Source: Saccharum officinarum
Taxonomy: Eukaryota; Streptophyta; Magnoliopsida; Poales; Poaceae
Reading direction: 5' to 3'
Assembly: GCA_020631735.1 (NCBI GenBank)
Contig: CM036221.1
Coordinates: forward strand, 12,195,381 to 12,259,380
DNA length: 64,000 bases
Positions 49,643 to 61,800 of this stretch are shown one piece after another. Within the stretch, counting starts at the first letter, position 1. Each line of letters opens with the position of its first letter. The translations under genes were made by a program, and so were the position numbers. Under the pieces are notes generated by a model that was not told the origin of the DNA, did not search any database, and was given only the letters and a program-made list of their open reading frames with translations.

Positions 49643-49666
49643 GCATCAAGCGCCAAAAAAACTAAT

Positions 49667-52176
49667 CTAAGGATCTGAAGGGGGACCAGACGGAGTCGTG
49701 TCGGGTGCCGAGGTGCGCGGAGTAATTTTGAAGTGTAGAGAATCTCCCTCGGAATCTGAGCTATCTGGCTGACCCTCTGAAGAAACATGTGGCTGTGTAA
49801 CTGTCTGGGTCTGAATGGCAGGAACAGGTACTGTCGTAGTAGTAATGATAGGATCCGTCTGAGTGACCTGAGCCTGTAGCGAGCCAGTAGCAGGAGGATC
49901 TGTGGAGGCAACTGACGAAGGTATAGTCTCTGTAGTACCAGTTCCTGTTACTGGAGGAACAGCTGCCTCTGAAGCTGATAACCCTGAAGAAGTAGCAACT
50001 GTAATATGCGAGGGCGTCGGCTGACCAGTCAACTCGCTGTAGGTAGCACTGAAATCACCGAAAGGTGTGCCTGTCAGGAGGTGAGGGCGAGGCTGGTCTG
50101 ATGGTGTAAACCCCGTGTGAATAGGAGTGAAGCTCGGGGACTGGAAAGACTGGGGAACCTGCTGCTGTGGAGATGTGAACTGGAAGCTCGGCTGTCCCTG
50201 ACTCGACGGATCACTGGAATGTAAAGCAGAAGTCAGGACAGAAGCAGGCGGAGGAACCCCAACAGTGACTAGGTGGCGCAGGAGATCCAGGTATTGCTGC
50301 TGACTAGCTGCACTCTGTCGCTGAATCTCAAACTGTTGTCGCTGCATTTCAACCTGCTGCCTCTGGATCTCAAGCTGCTGACGCTGAAACTCGTCCTGAC
50401 GAGCCTGAATCTGTGCAAGTGCTGCAGCTGTGTCCTGTGCCTGTCGCTGTATCTGCTGTTGCTGCTGCTCCTGTGCCTGGGTCAACCTCTCAAGTATAGC
50501 CACCATGGCTGGGTCCGTGCGGGAGGCTGAGCCAGAGTCACCGGCCTCGTGGTCGTGAGACCGAGGAGACCGGTACCTAGGGATGGGCTGGTAGTCTTCA
50601 TCAGTGCTGTCAGATGTCCCATCCTCAGGAAGGTCAGCAGGCTGAGCGTCAAGATCTGCAAGCTCTGCCTCTGCAAGCTCATCAACTGTGGCGTCCTGCT
50701 CAGCTGCTGTCTCAGGTACCTCAGGTCGCACACGCTGTCCTGGCCCTGGGGCCTGATCTCTGGTAACGGACGTCCAGAGCTGACGGATATCATACTCAGG
50801 AAAAGCAGTGGTGGTATCTGATATCTCAGCTCGTATCTCTGCTGGCATATGAATAGATGATCTGATAAGGAAGCAGATCCAGTGTGCGTAGGGCAGCTGA
50901 CGATTACCCTTGAAGCCCTCAGCTATGGTGTCCTCCATCTCACTAAGTATGAGATCCCATATATCAAACCGTGTCTGTGAGAGGAGGTGGTGAACAACCC
51001 ATAACTGCATCCGAGTCAGTCCCTCTCTGTAGCCAAGTCTGGGAAGAAGTGTGCGTCTGACTATAGCATCCAAAACTCTGGCCAGTGGAGTCAAACTGGC
51101 GGGCGTGCGTCGAGACCCTTCGCCAAAAGGCTCACGGAAGCAGGGTCGAACTAAATCGGTAGGTGGCACTGTCCCGCCATGAGGGCGTCTCGGTGGAGGA
51201 GTCTGACCATAACACAGCTGATGTATCTTCGTGTCAGAAGTTGGGAGTCTGAGAATCTCCCGCACTCTGGTGCTGTAGAGATGGTGATCGCGGCCTCGGA
51301 ATGCAAGTGAATGAAATCATGGGCAGGATCAATCCATAGTGAAGCATAAAACTCTCTGACCCATGTGCCGCAGTATGCACCTGTCCGTCCAAGAAGATCT
51401 GACAAGCCTGGCAGAAAGGACAGATGCGGACGTAGCTGCTCCCCCACAACCTCAACCAGTGTCTCAAGTCGACAGACCCTTTGTGGTCGGAATGCAATAC
51501 CGCTGTCAACTAGAGCCCTGTAGAAATCCTCCTGAAGTGGGGTATAGAATCCCTCTGAAGCTCTGGGATCTCTCACAGGTGGAAACCATCGACTGACCTC
51601 CACGAACCTCAACCCCTGCACCTAACGTGCTGTAGCACCCCTCAAGTCAAAGTGCTCGACCGGGGGTGAACCTCTAGCTCTGGGAGGAGGCCGTGCTCCA
51701 CGTCGCTGACCCTCTGGCCTTGGAGATACCTGAGTACGGGCGCGTGTGGAGCGGCGACGTACTGGAGACTGAGCTGGCTGCTCCTCTGTATCTGCTGTAG
51801 CCTCTGGAGCCTCTATGGTCTCTGTGGGTGGATCAACTGACATATCCTCTGCAGCTCTAGTATCCTCAGTGCCCTCAGTGGCCTCTGTGCCGAGCTGTCG
51901 ACCTTCAAGATGAAAACGACGCTCGCCTATGCGTATGCCACTGCTCCTGCCACCTCTCTCTGCCTGCTCTGCTGCATCTGCTATGGCCTGAGCAATCTCT
52001 GCCTCTGAGAGTGTCTTCTTCTTCTTTCTGGCCAAGACCTTGACACGTTTCCCACGTGCAATCTCAGACCGACGAGGGGGACTGTCGTTCCCGTCACCAG
52101 GAGCACTACCGGCGTTTTTGCAACGCACCATACTGACACAGTGACTGAGAACCTCTGTAAGATGATGAACTGTCAC
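49667..52176 (-). pseudogene. Extra (env-position) ORF of the Sirevirus element, broken
   Basis: Three open segments read in order on the minus strand. Segment 1 (52176-51622, 184 aa) has a basic region RGKRVKVLARKKKKTL (possible nuclear signal) and an acidic T/E/A-rich stretch. An in-frame TAG separates it from segment 2 (51621-51151), which begins FVEVSRWFPPV and continues through CGTWVREFYASLWI. Near 51300 the frame shifts to segment 3 (51265-49667, 532 aa), with LYSTRVREILRLP, an Ala/Leu-rich helical part (TRMQLWVVHHLLSQTRFDIW), a Q-rich coiled coil (about residues 265-345, repeating EIQRQQVEMQRQQ) and a low-complexity Ser/Thr/Pro tail. There is no signal peptide or clear transmembrane helix, so an envelope role is not supported. 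The position between pol and 3' LTR and this layout fit the extra ORF of grass Sireviruses. Function unknown. Confidence 0.7.
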
Positions 52177-52581
52177 TCACGAGGCTTGCCCTCAATCCGT
52201 ATCCGCAGGCTTGGCCTCGGATTCAGCACACAGATATTACCCTGACACACCGACAAAACTCGCTGCACCGACGGAATAGAGAGATCTACTATAAGCACAT
52301 ATGTAACTAAAAGATACAAAACCTTAGAGACAGCAAGCATATGAGATACGATATGAATCGAAACGTGAAGCTACCTCGGATCGTGGAGATGACTGACAGG
52401 GTACGGTGATCTAGATCGCGAGATTCCCGGAAATCGCCGAACGAGCTCTGATTTGCCGAAACAAGGTACAATTAGGATTGAAAAGAAAAAGTTACGGCAA
52501 ACCCTAGCAAGGAGATCAAGGTGACGCGAAACAACCTCGCGAAGAAGATGATGCACGACAAATCTCGTCGACGAACGGTCG
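52177..52581 (-). other. Untranslated leader-like stretch before the extra ORF
   Basis: No domain is encoded. On the minus strand it resembles a 5' leader, with a possible intron: donor CGAG/GTAGC at 52374 and acceptor GTGTCAG at 52242 (133 bp), T-rich in between. It directly follows the truncation point of RT. Confidence 0.4.
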
Positions 52582-54873
52582 TCCGAAGATAATATCATCA
52601 ACATATACTTGACAAATGAAGATCTCCCCATTAAACTTCTTGGTGAATAGTGTGGTGTCGACCTTCCCAATGGTGAAGCCCTTCTCAATGAGGAAGTTCC
52701 GGAGGCGCTCATACCACGCTCTAGGTGCTTGCTTGAGCCCATATAACGCCTTGGACAACCTATAAACATGATTAGGATATCTAGGGTTTTCAAAACCGGG
52801 AGGTTGATTAACATAGACTAGTTCATTTATAAAGCCATTTAAGAATGCACTTTTCACATCCATTTGATATAGTTTCATATCATGATGTGATGCATATGCA
52901 AGGAGGATACGAATGGCTTCAAGTCTTGCAACGGGTGCAAAGGTCTCTCCAAAATCAAGACCTTCAACTTGAGAGAACCCCTTTGCAACTAGTCTTGCCT
53001 TATTCCTCACCACTAGGCCTTGGTCATCTTGCTTGTTTCGGAACACCCACTTGGTTCCAATGACTCTTGCACCTTTAGGATGCTCTTCAAGTGTCCATAC
53101 TTGATTGCGGGTGAAGTTGTTCAATTCTTCGTGCATTGCATTCACCCAATTCGGATCTTTAAGAGCTTCTTCTACATTCTTAGGTTCAACACAAGAGACA
53201 AAAGAGTGATGTTCAACAAAAGAAGCTAGCTTTTGAGATCGAGTCATTACTCCCTTTGTAGGACTCCCTATGATGAGATCTTGTGGATGTGCTTGAAGTA
53301 GTGGTGAGTTTCTTCTATCAACCACTTGAGGAGGTGGATGGGGAGAATCAACATCTTGAGCTTGTGCCTCGGCTTGTTCATGAGAGACATAAGTGTCTTC
53401 ATTTTCAAACCTCTCATTCTTGTCATTATCTTGAGGCACACATGATGAAGATGGTGGATCAACAATTTGTATATCATCATCATCATCTTTTGGCTTGATG
53501 TCTCCCACCGGCATGTTCTTCATGGCCTCCCTCAAGGGTTCATCACCTACATCATCACAATTCTCAATTGCTCCTTGGGAGCCGTTAGATTCATCAAATT
53601 CCACATCATATGTTTCTTCAACCAAACCGGTGGCATGGTTAAATACTCTATATGCTTTGGATTTTGATGAGTAACCAACAAGAAAGCCAATATCAAAACG
53701 TCTTTGAAACTTCCCTAGGTGTTGACGCTTCTTGTAGATGTAGCATTTGCAACCAAACACCCGGAAGAAAGAGACGTCCGGCTTCTTCCCATTAAGCAAC
53801 TCATAGGGGGTCTTGCCAAGAAACTTTTGTAGGAAGAGGCGATTTGAAGCATAGCATGCGGTGTTGATTGCCTCGGCCCACAACTTCTCCAGAGTGTTGT
53901 ACTCATCTAGCATTGTTCTTGCAAGAGTGATCAAAGTTCGGTTCTTTCTCTCAACTACACCATTTTGTTGAGGAGTGTAGGTTGAAGAGACCTCATGCTT
54001 GATTCCAATTTCATCACAATAAGCTTCAATATTGGTGTTGTCAAACTCTTTTCCATTATCACTTCTAATTTTCTTTATCTTGACTTCAAATTCATTTTGA
54101 GCTCTCTTTGCAAACTTCTTGAAGCAATTTGCCACTTCGGATTTGTCATGAAGGAAGAAGGTCCATGTATACCTTGAGTAGTCATCCACTATCACAAGAC
54201 AATAGAGATTACCACCCAAGCTCTTGTATGTTGTAGGTCCAAACAAATCCATGTGTAGAAGTTCTAGCACTCTTGAAGTTGACATGAAAGCTTTGGTTGG
54301 ATGAGTATTTGCAACTTGTTTGCCCGCTTGACATGCACTACAAGGTTTGTCCTTTTCAAACTTCACATCCTTCAATCCTCTCACTAGTTCTTTCTTCAAT
54401 AGTTTGTTGAGAGTGTTCATTCCAACATGAGCAAGCCTCCTATGCCAAAGCCAACCAAGTGAGGTCTTGGTGAACAAACATGTCATCAAATTTGCATCTT
54501 CGGAGGTGAAGTCAACAAGATAAAGATTGTTATATCTAAAGCCTTTGAATATCACTTGCTTGTCATCTATCTTTGAAACTTCCACTTCATTTGGTGTGAA
54601 CAAGCATTGGAAGCCAAGATCACAAAGTTGCCCAACAGATAACAAGTTGAAGCTCAAAGAGGCAACATAGAGCACATTTGAGAGAGAATGATCATTTGAT
54701 ATTGCAACTTTGCCTATACCCTTGACTTTGCTTTTGGAGTTGTCCCCAAATGTGATCTTGTCTTGACATACTCCATCCTCTTCAAGTGAGGTGAACATAC
54801 GAGGATCCCCGGTCATATGTTGTGTGCAACCACTATCAATCACCCAATGAGATCCACCGGTCTTGTAGTTCAC
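52516..54873 (-). pseudogene. Sirevirus pol: protease, integrase and N-terminal RT; truncated
   Basis: 785 residues. The aspartic protease motif [10 protein letters not shown] is at residues 11-20. The GAG-pre-integrase zinc region follows ([13 protein letters not shown] ... CSACQAGK, about 145-190). The integrase core has [16 protein letters not shown] and [15 protein letters not shown], so the DDE residues are present. The RT part has [53 protein letters not shown] and the catalytic YVDDIIFG at 757-764. Coding homology then stops: from 52581 the next 21 residues are unrelated, ending in a stop at 52516. The RT thumb and RNase H are missing, and copia pols are normally ~400 residues longer after this point. 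The frame has a stop just upstream of the first codon (GTG), so expression would rely on the gag-pol arrangement. The protein cannot complete reverse transcription alone. Confidence 0.92.
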
Positions 54874-54940
54874 CTACACACAAGAGATCAAGCTTTTTGT
54901 TTAGGGACCCAAACTTGAGAGGGGCCCTTGACTTTCTCCA

Positions 54941-57233
54941 CTAGTGACTTGGCAACCCATATTTTCTTTGGCCTATTCTTGTTTGGGGACCCAAAAACAT
55001 GACTTTCATCTTTCCATTTGAATCTTTTCTTAGCATATAATGAGCATTGAAGGCAAAAGGTCTAGCATGCTTGGGCAAGGGTTGTGGTGGTGGAGTTTTG
55101 CATTCATGTGCAAAGTGACCTTCTTGACCACACTCAACACATCTCTTAGGCTTGGGCTTTGACTTGCTTTGTTGTTGTTGAGCTTTTGCTTTCTTCTCTT
55201 GATTTGCCAAGTACCCAATACCACTTCTATCCATCTTCATTACGGTGTTCATGAGGAGCTCACTTTGCAAATGTTGGCCTCTTGTGAACTTGCTTAGGCC
55301 GGTCTTGAGATGCTCTTTTTCTTGCTTGAGCTTTTTGTTTTCTTCAATGAGTGACTCATTTGTTGGTTGCTTCTCAAGAGTCATCAAACTTTTTAGCTTT
55401 TTGTTCTCATTTGCAAGCTTCTCATTCTCACACTTGATCTTGGCATAGTCATCATAGTTGCTTGACTCAACCACACTCTTGCCTTTGCGACTAGAACCTT
55501 GCTCAATGCTTTCAATGATCAAATCATCACATGATGTAGCTATATCACACTTAACAACATAGTTAGTAGCATCATGTGTCTCAAGAGCAAGTTCATTTGC
55601 AAACACAAGACTGTCATAGTCAATTTTCAAAGTGGTGTATTTGTCCTTTAGAGAATTATATCTAGTGTCAAACTCATCATTCTTCTTCTCAAGTTTATCA
55701 TGTTGATCTTTAAGCTCTTTATAGGAGGTTTTGAGCTCCTTGAGAGTGGAAGACATAGCTTCATTTTGATCTATGAGCTCATCCCTAGTCTCATGTGCAC
55801 TTTTAAGCTTAGATGAGAGTGTATCATTTTCATGTTGAAGCTCATCATTTTCATTTCTAGTCCTCCTTATGATTTTAGAATATTTGTTTAACAATTTTAC
55901 TAACTCATCATAAGAAGGTGCATCATATTCATCGTCACTATCACTATCATCATCATCATCACTATCATGATTTTGTACCTTTCGTTCGCCCTTGGCCATA
56001 AGGCATAGGTGAGTAGTGGACGATGATGGTGAAGGAGGCGGTGAAGGTGGTGATGAAGATATCGGTGAAGATGATGGCCCCATCACAATTGCGGCAACCT
56101 TTTCTTTCTCATCATAGCTCTCATCTTCGGAGGACTCACAAGATGATTCAATGTCGGTGAGCCAATCACCAACTATGTATGCCTTTCCACCCTTCTTCTT
56201 CTTGTGGAACTCCTTCTTGCCATCCTTCTTCTTGTATGGCTTGTTCTTCTTCTTCTCATCTTCTTCATCACTTGAATCATTTTTCTTGCCCTTGTACTTG
56301 TTCTTGTACTTGTCTTTTGGTGGTCTAGGGCATTGGTGAGCTAGGTGGCCAAGTTCTCCACAATTGAAGCAATCCATTTCGGAGATTGGCTTCCTCTTGC
56401 TACTTGTGAAGAATTTCTTCTTCTTGCCATCGAACTTGATGCCACTCTTGTTTAGCTTCTTTAGCATCTTGGTGGTCTTTCTCACCATGAGTGCAAGTGA
56501 ATTCATCATCAACATCACTTTCACTAGAGCTTTCTTGCACAATCATGGCTTGGCCCTTCTTCTTCTTCTTGTCATGACTAGCTTTGAAGGCCAAATCCTT
56601 CTTCTTGGAAGATGATGAACCTTCTTCCGGGGTGATGTGCATGTACATCTCATGTGCATTAATCTTTCCCAATACTTGAGTCGGTGTTGCGGTGGAAAGA
56701 TCACTTTGATGAAGCACCGTGACGATGTGACCATACTTCTCAACGGGAAGCACACTCAAGATCTTTCTTGCAACATCCGATTGGCTCATGTTAGTGAGCC
56801 CAAGAGCATTGATGTCCTCTACAAGAACATTCAAGCGAGTGTACATGTCATTAGCACTTTCTTTGAGAAGCATCTCAAAAGAATTAATTTTCTTTAAGGC
56901 TATATGATAGCGTTCCTCACGCTCACTCTTAGTTCCCTCATGGAGAGCACAAAGATTTTCCCACAAATCATGAGCATTCTTTGCATTATGCACACGATTG
57001 AAGATATCTTTGCCTAAGCCCCGGTAGAGTGCATTCTTGGCCTTTGCATTCCACCGGTCGTACTTCTCCTCGTCACCAATGGGGTTTGCGGGATCCTTGA
57101 TAGCGGGAAGCCCTTGGGTTGCGGCTCTAAGGCATCCGACATCTATGGCTTCGAGATACGCCTCCATGCGGATTTTCCAATATGGAAAATCATCCCCCTC
57201 AAAGGTGGGAGGTGGTCCTTCCCCGTTAGACAT
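54941..57233 (-). pseudogene. Sirevirus gag, frameshifted
   Basis: The start is an ATG at 57233, 38 bases after the PBS: MSNGEGPPPTFEGDDFPYWK, the usual N-terminus of grass Sirevirus gag, then a UBN2-type capsid region (LWENLCALHEGTKSEREERY, about residue 90). This frame ends at 56400. Homology continues in another frame from about 56500 to 54941: a lysine-rich stretch, zinc knuckle CFNCGELGHLAHQC (residues 58-71 of that frame), more Lys- and Asp-rich low complexity, a long coiled coil (about 210-420), then a second knuckle CVECGQEGHFAHEC. Both knuckles are CX2CX4HX4C. The shift lies at about 56485-56515. A second one-base shift near 54965-54980 precedes the end at 54941. Gag packages RNA in the cytoplasm; this copy would give only truncated protein. 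Confidence 0.9.
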
Positions 57234-57271
57234 CTTGCTCTAGGCGGTAAAGCCTAAATTTAGAGCAACAA

Positions 57272-57284
57272 GGCTCCGATACCA
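57272..57284 (-). promoter_or_regulatory. Primer-binding site (initiator tRNA-Met)
   Basis: The minus strand reads TGGTATCGGAGCC two bases after the 5' LTR end, complementary to the 3' end of plant initiator tRNA-Met apart from a minor difference. It primes minus-strand DNA synthesis and fixes the element orientation. Confidence 0.88.
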
Positions 57285-57286
57285 AT

Positions 57287-58893
57287 TGAAAGGATCAAGA
57301 TGCCCAAGAGGGGGGGTGAATTGGGCTTCTCTAAAAATTAAATGCAAGATTTAAAACCTACAAGCCGGAATTCACCCCTAGTGTCTACTTGTGTTCCTAG
57401 AGAGTCTACCGATACAAAGTTTTGCACCCTAGTTTCCAATCCTAATCTAGCAAGGCAAAACTAGGAATGTAAATCAAGCAATGAAAGTAAATACGAGAAT
57501 GTAAATGCTTGAATGTAAAGGGGCAAGGAACACGGCGATGTTTTGCCGAGGTATCGGAGAGTCGCCACTCCCCACTAGTCCTCGTTGGAGCACCCGCGCA
57601 AGGGTGTAGCTCCCCCTTGATCCGCGCAAGGATCAAGTGCTCTCTACGGGTTGATTCTTCGACACTCCGTCGCGGCGAATCACCCAAAACCGCTCACAAG
57701 ATGAGTTGGGTCATCCACAAGCTCCACCGGATGATCACCAAGACCCAATCACCACCACGCCGTCTAGGTGATGGCGATCACCAAGAGTAACAAGCTAGAA
57801 CTCTCACTTGACCACAGCGAGCCCAAATGAGAAGGTGGATGCACACTTGCTACTCTCTAATCGCTAGTGAGGTGCTCTCAAGCTTTGATTCTCAAATCAC
57901 TATCCTCACTAGTGCTCTTGCACTCACTTACACTCCAAAGGTGTTTTTCAGCTGATCAAATGAGCAAGAGACCTCTAAAAGAGGTGGTGGGGTTGTATTT
58001 ATACACCCCACAGACGAAACTAACCGTTACCTTCTGACTCAGCGAAACGCGGGCTGACCGGACGCACCGGTCGAACTGACCGGACACGCCGGTCGCTCGT
58101 AACGGTCGAAATCTGAAAAACAGCTGAGTGACCGGACGCGCCGGTCAGGGATGACCGGACACGTCCGATCGTGCAGTGAGCATACTGTACTCGCATCGGA
58201 CGCGCCACGGCGTCCGATGGGTGATGACCGGACGCGTCCGGTCTTCTCTGGACCTTACTGGACTGTGACCGGACGCGCCGATCACACCCAGGTCGCGTCC
58301 GATCGTGTGTTTCTTTCAAGTGACACGTGTCGACTTCTGACCACCGCGTCCGGTCCTCGCGAGGACCGCGTCCGGTGTTCAGAGCAGAAACCCTAGCCTC
58401 GGAACTGTACTGACCGGACGCGTCCGGTCATGCCGAGAACCGCGTCCGGTCCTGAGAAAACGACCCATAATTTTCCGAAACACGACGCAACTTGAACCAA
58501 GTTGCTTCCAACTGAACTTTGAGCTCTTCTAGTACTGCCTAGCGCCAAGTTTAACAAGTGTGCACCACACCTAAACATAGGACTCGCCTAGGTCAAGCTA
58601 CCCACTCATGCCCCCCTTTATAGTACGGCCAAAATAGAAAAACGAAGATCCTAACGATTATTCCAAAAGTATCTCAATACCTCAACATCCGGAACTAACC
58701 GTCCTTAATCTTGATGTCACTCTTTTGAAAACCGAAACGACTTCCATCAAGGGGCATGAATACCATGGTGCCCAAAGCAGTTAACACCTCCATGACCTAA
58801 CTTACTAATGTTTCTGCAAAACACACGTTAGTCATGGTAATAAAGCGTTGTCATCAATTGCCGAAACCAAACCTTGGGGCCTAGATGCTTTCA
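57287..58893 (-). mobile_element. 5' LTR of the Sirevirus element (1607 bp)
   Basis: Right-hand LTR, offset exactly 9677 bp from the left one. About ten substitutions and no indels were seen by eye against 47610-49216, mostly C/T or G/A within CG sites. TATA box at 57996-58004 (minus). Apparent open frames inside are LTR sequence. Confidence 0.95.
57996..58004 (-). promoter_or_regulatory. TATA box of the element promoter (5' LTR)
   Basis: Same GTATAAATACAAC context as in the other LTR. This copy would drive the genomic transcript on the minus strand. Confidence 0.7.
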
Positions 58894-58898
58894 ACAGC
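58894..58898. other. Target-site duplication, right copy (ACAGC)
   Basis: Matches 47605-47609; the pair proves a single integrase-mediated insertion at this place. Confidence 0.95.
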
Positions 58899-61800
58899 CA
58901 TCATGGTACCTTAACGGCATGGTTGTACGATGTAATTGATACTGCCTTCATGTAAGCTCTCCACCCTAACATGAGATATGCCATTCCTGTCACAACCAAC
59001 TTGTTTCGTAACACGGGTGAACCCAGACATCTTTGACGGAATTGCTTGATTTCACCAAAATGAACACTGCTTTATTGCCTATGATAAGTTATTTTTAGAA
59101 AAGTCTCTAGGGATCCACTTTTCTGAATTTAGGTTTCCTAGGTTGAGGCCTGTAGTTCTACAACCATGAAAAAAACTAGCTTGATTCCATGTCCAGAAGG
59201 CAAAGTTCTCAAGGTTTTACATTTGCCACAACATATGCATCGGCAGTCCTAGTGTCGCGGCCATCACGGTATATTAACTACGTGATTGTGTGACATAGTT
59301 GATAATAACTTCATCAAAGCTCTCCACCCTAACATGAGATGTGTCATTCCTATCACAACCAACCCATTTCATAACACGGGTGGAGCCAGACATCTTTGAT
59401 GGAATTGCATTATTTCACCGAAACAAACACTACTTTGTTGCCTATGATAAGTTATTTTTAGAAAAAATCTCTAATAACCCACTTTTGCTAATTTAGGTTC
59501 CCTAGGGTGAGGCCTATAGTTCTATAGTCATGAAAAAAACTAGCTTGATTCCATGTCCAGAAGGCAAATTTCTTAAGGTTTTACATTTGCCACGACATCT
59601 GAATCGGAAGTTTCTGGTGTTGCGGCCATCACGGTACCTTAACGGTGTGGTTGTGTGACATAATTGATACTGAATTCATCTAAGGTCTCCACCCGAACAT
59701 GAGATGTGCCATTCCAATCACAACCAACTCATTTCATAACATGGGTGGACCCAGACATCTTTGACGGAATTGCATGATTTCACCAAAATAAACACTGCTT
59801 TGTTGCCTATGATAAGTTAATTTTAGAAAAGTCTCTAGGGACCCACTTTTGTGAACTCAGGTTCCCTAGGATGAGGCCTATAGTTATATAGTCATAAAAA
59901 AAACTAGCTTGATTTTATGTCCAAAAGGAAAATTTCTTAAGGTTTTACATTTGCCATGACATCTGAATCGGAAGTTTCCGGTGTTGCGGCCATCGCGGTA
60001 CCTTAACGGTGTGGTTGTGCGACATAATTGATACTGACTTCATCTAAGCTCTCCACCCTAACATGAGATGTGCCATTCCTATCACAACCAACTCATTTCA
60101 TAACACGGGTGGACCCAGACATCTTTGACGGAATTGCATGGTTTCACCAAAACAAACACTGCTTTGTTGCCTATGATAAGTTAATTTTAGAAAAGTCTCT
60201 AGGGACCCACTTTTGTGAACTCAGGTTCCCTAGGATGAGGCCTATAGTTCTATAGCCATAAAAAAACTAGCTTGGTTCAATTTCCAGAAGGCAAGTTTCT
60301 CAAGGTTTTACATTTGCCACGATATGTGAATCTGCTATTTTCGATGTCACAGCCATCACGGTACCTTAACAGCATGGTTGTACGATGTAATTGATACTGC
60401 CTTCATGTAAGCTCTCCACCCTAACATGAGATGTGCCATTCCTATCACAACCAACTCATTTGGTAACACGGGTGAACCCAGACATCTTTGACGGAATTGC
60501 TTGATGTCACCAAAATAAACACTGCTTTATTGCCTATGATAAGTTATTTTTAGAAAAGTCTCCAGGGATCCACTTTGGCCAATTTAGGTTTCCTAGGGTG
60601 AGGCTTGTAGTTCTACAACCATGAAAAAAACTAGCTTGATTCCATGTCCAGAAGGTAAAGTTCTCAAGGTTTTACATTTGCCACAATATATGCATCGGCA
60701 GTCCTAGTGTCGTGGCCATCACGGTATATTAACTACGTGATTGTGTGACATAGTTGATAATAACTTCATCAAAGCTCTCCACCCTAACATGAGATGTGTC
60801 ATTCCTATCACAACCAACCCATTTCATAACACGGGTGGAGCCAGACATCTTTGATGGAATTGCATTATTTCACCGAAACAAACACTGCTTTGTTGTCTAT
60901 GATAGGTTATTTTTAGAAAAAATCTCTAATAACCCACTTTTGCCAATTTAGGTTCCCTAGGGTGATGCCTATAGTTCTATAGTCATGAAAAAAACTAGCT
61001 TGATTCCATGTCCAGAAGGCAAATTTCTTAAGGTTTTACATTTGCCACGACATCTGAATCGACAGTTTCCGATGTTGCGGCCATCACGGTACCTTAACGG
61101 TGTGGTTGTGTGACATAATTGATACTGACTTCATCTAAGCTCTCCACCCTAACATGAGATGTGTCATTCCTATCACAACCAACTCATTTCATAACACGGG
61201 TGGACCCAGACATCTCTGACGGAATTGCATGATTTCACCAAAACAAACACTCCTTTGTAGCCTATGATAAGTTAATTTTAGAAAAGTCTCTAGGGACCCA
61301 CTTTTGTGAACTCAGGTTCCCTAGGATGAGGCCTATAGTTCTATAGCCATAAAAAACTATCTCAATTCCATTTCCAGTAGGCAAGTTTCTCAAGGTTTTA
61401 CATTTGCCACGACATCTGAATCGGCTGTTTTCGATGTCACAGCCATCATGGTACCTTAACGGCATGGTTGTACGACGTAATTGATACTGCCTTCATGTAA
61501 GCTCTCCACCCTAACATGAGATGTGTCATTCCTATCACAACCAACTCATTTCGTAACACGGGTGAACCCAGACATCTTTGATGGAATTGCTTCATTTCAC
61601 CAAAATCAACACTTCTTTGTTGCCTATGATAATTTATTTTTAGAAAAGTCTCCAGGGATCCACTTTTCCCAATTTAGGTTTCCTATGGTGAGGCCTGTAG
61701 TTCTACAACCATGAAAAAAACTAGCTTGATTCCATGTCCAGAAGGCAAAGTTCTCAAGGTTTTACATTTGCCACAATATATGCATCGACAGTCCTAGTGT

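Larger units (their letters stand above)
47610..58893 (-). mobile_element. Sirevirus-type Ty1/copia LTR retrotransposon, 11,284 bp, non-autonomous
   Basis: Complete ends: 1607-bp LTRs (47610-49216 and 57287-58893), TG...CA termini, 5-bp target duplication, PBS next to the 5' LTR (right side) and PPT next to the 3' LTR (left side). The order on the minus strand is gag, protease, integrase, partial RT, a 400-bp untranslated stretch, then an extra ORF region. The Sirevirus lineage is inferred from gag sequence, two zinc knuckles, PBS, multiple PPTs, palindromic LTR repeats and the extra ORF after pol. RT C-terminus and RNase H are absent. About ten LTR differences by eye, mostly transitions at CpG, indicate a recent insertion. 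Confidence 0.95.

Noticed and set aside
50273..50821. + strand open frames opposite the extra Sirevirus ORF
   Set aside because: They are antisense shadows of the Q-rich coding strand (Leu/Ser-rich) without domain or promoter.
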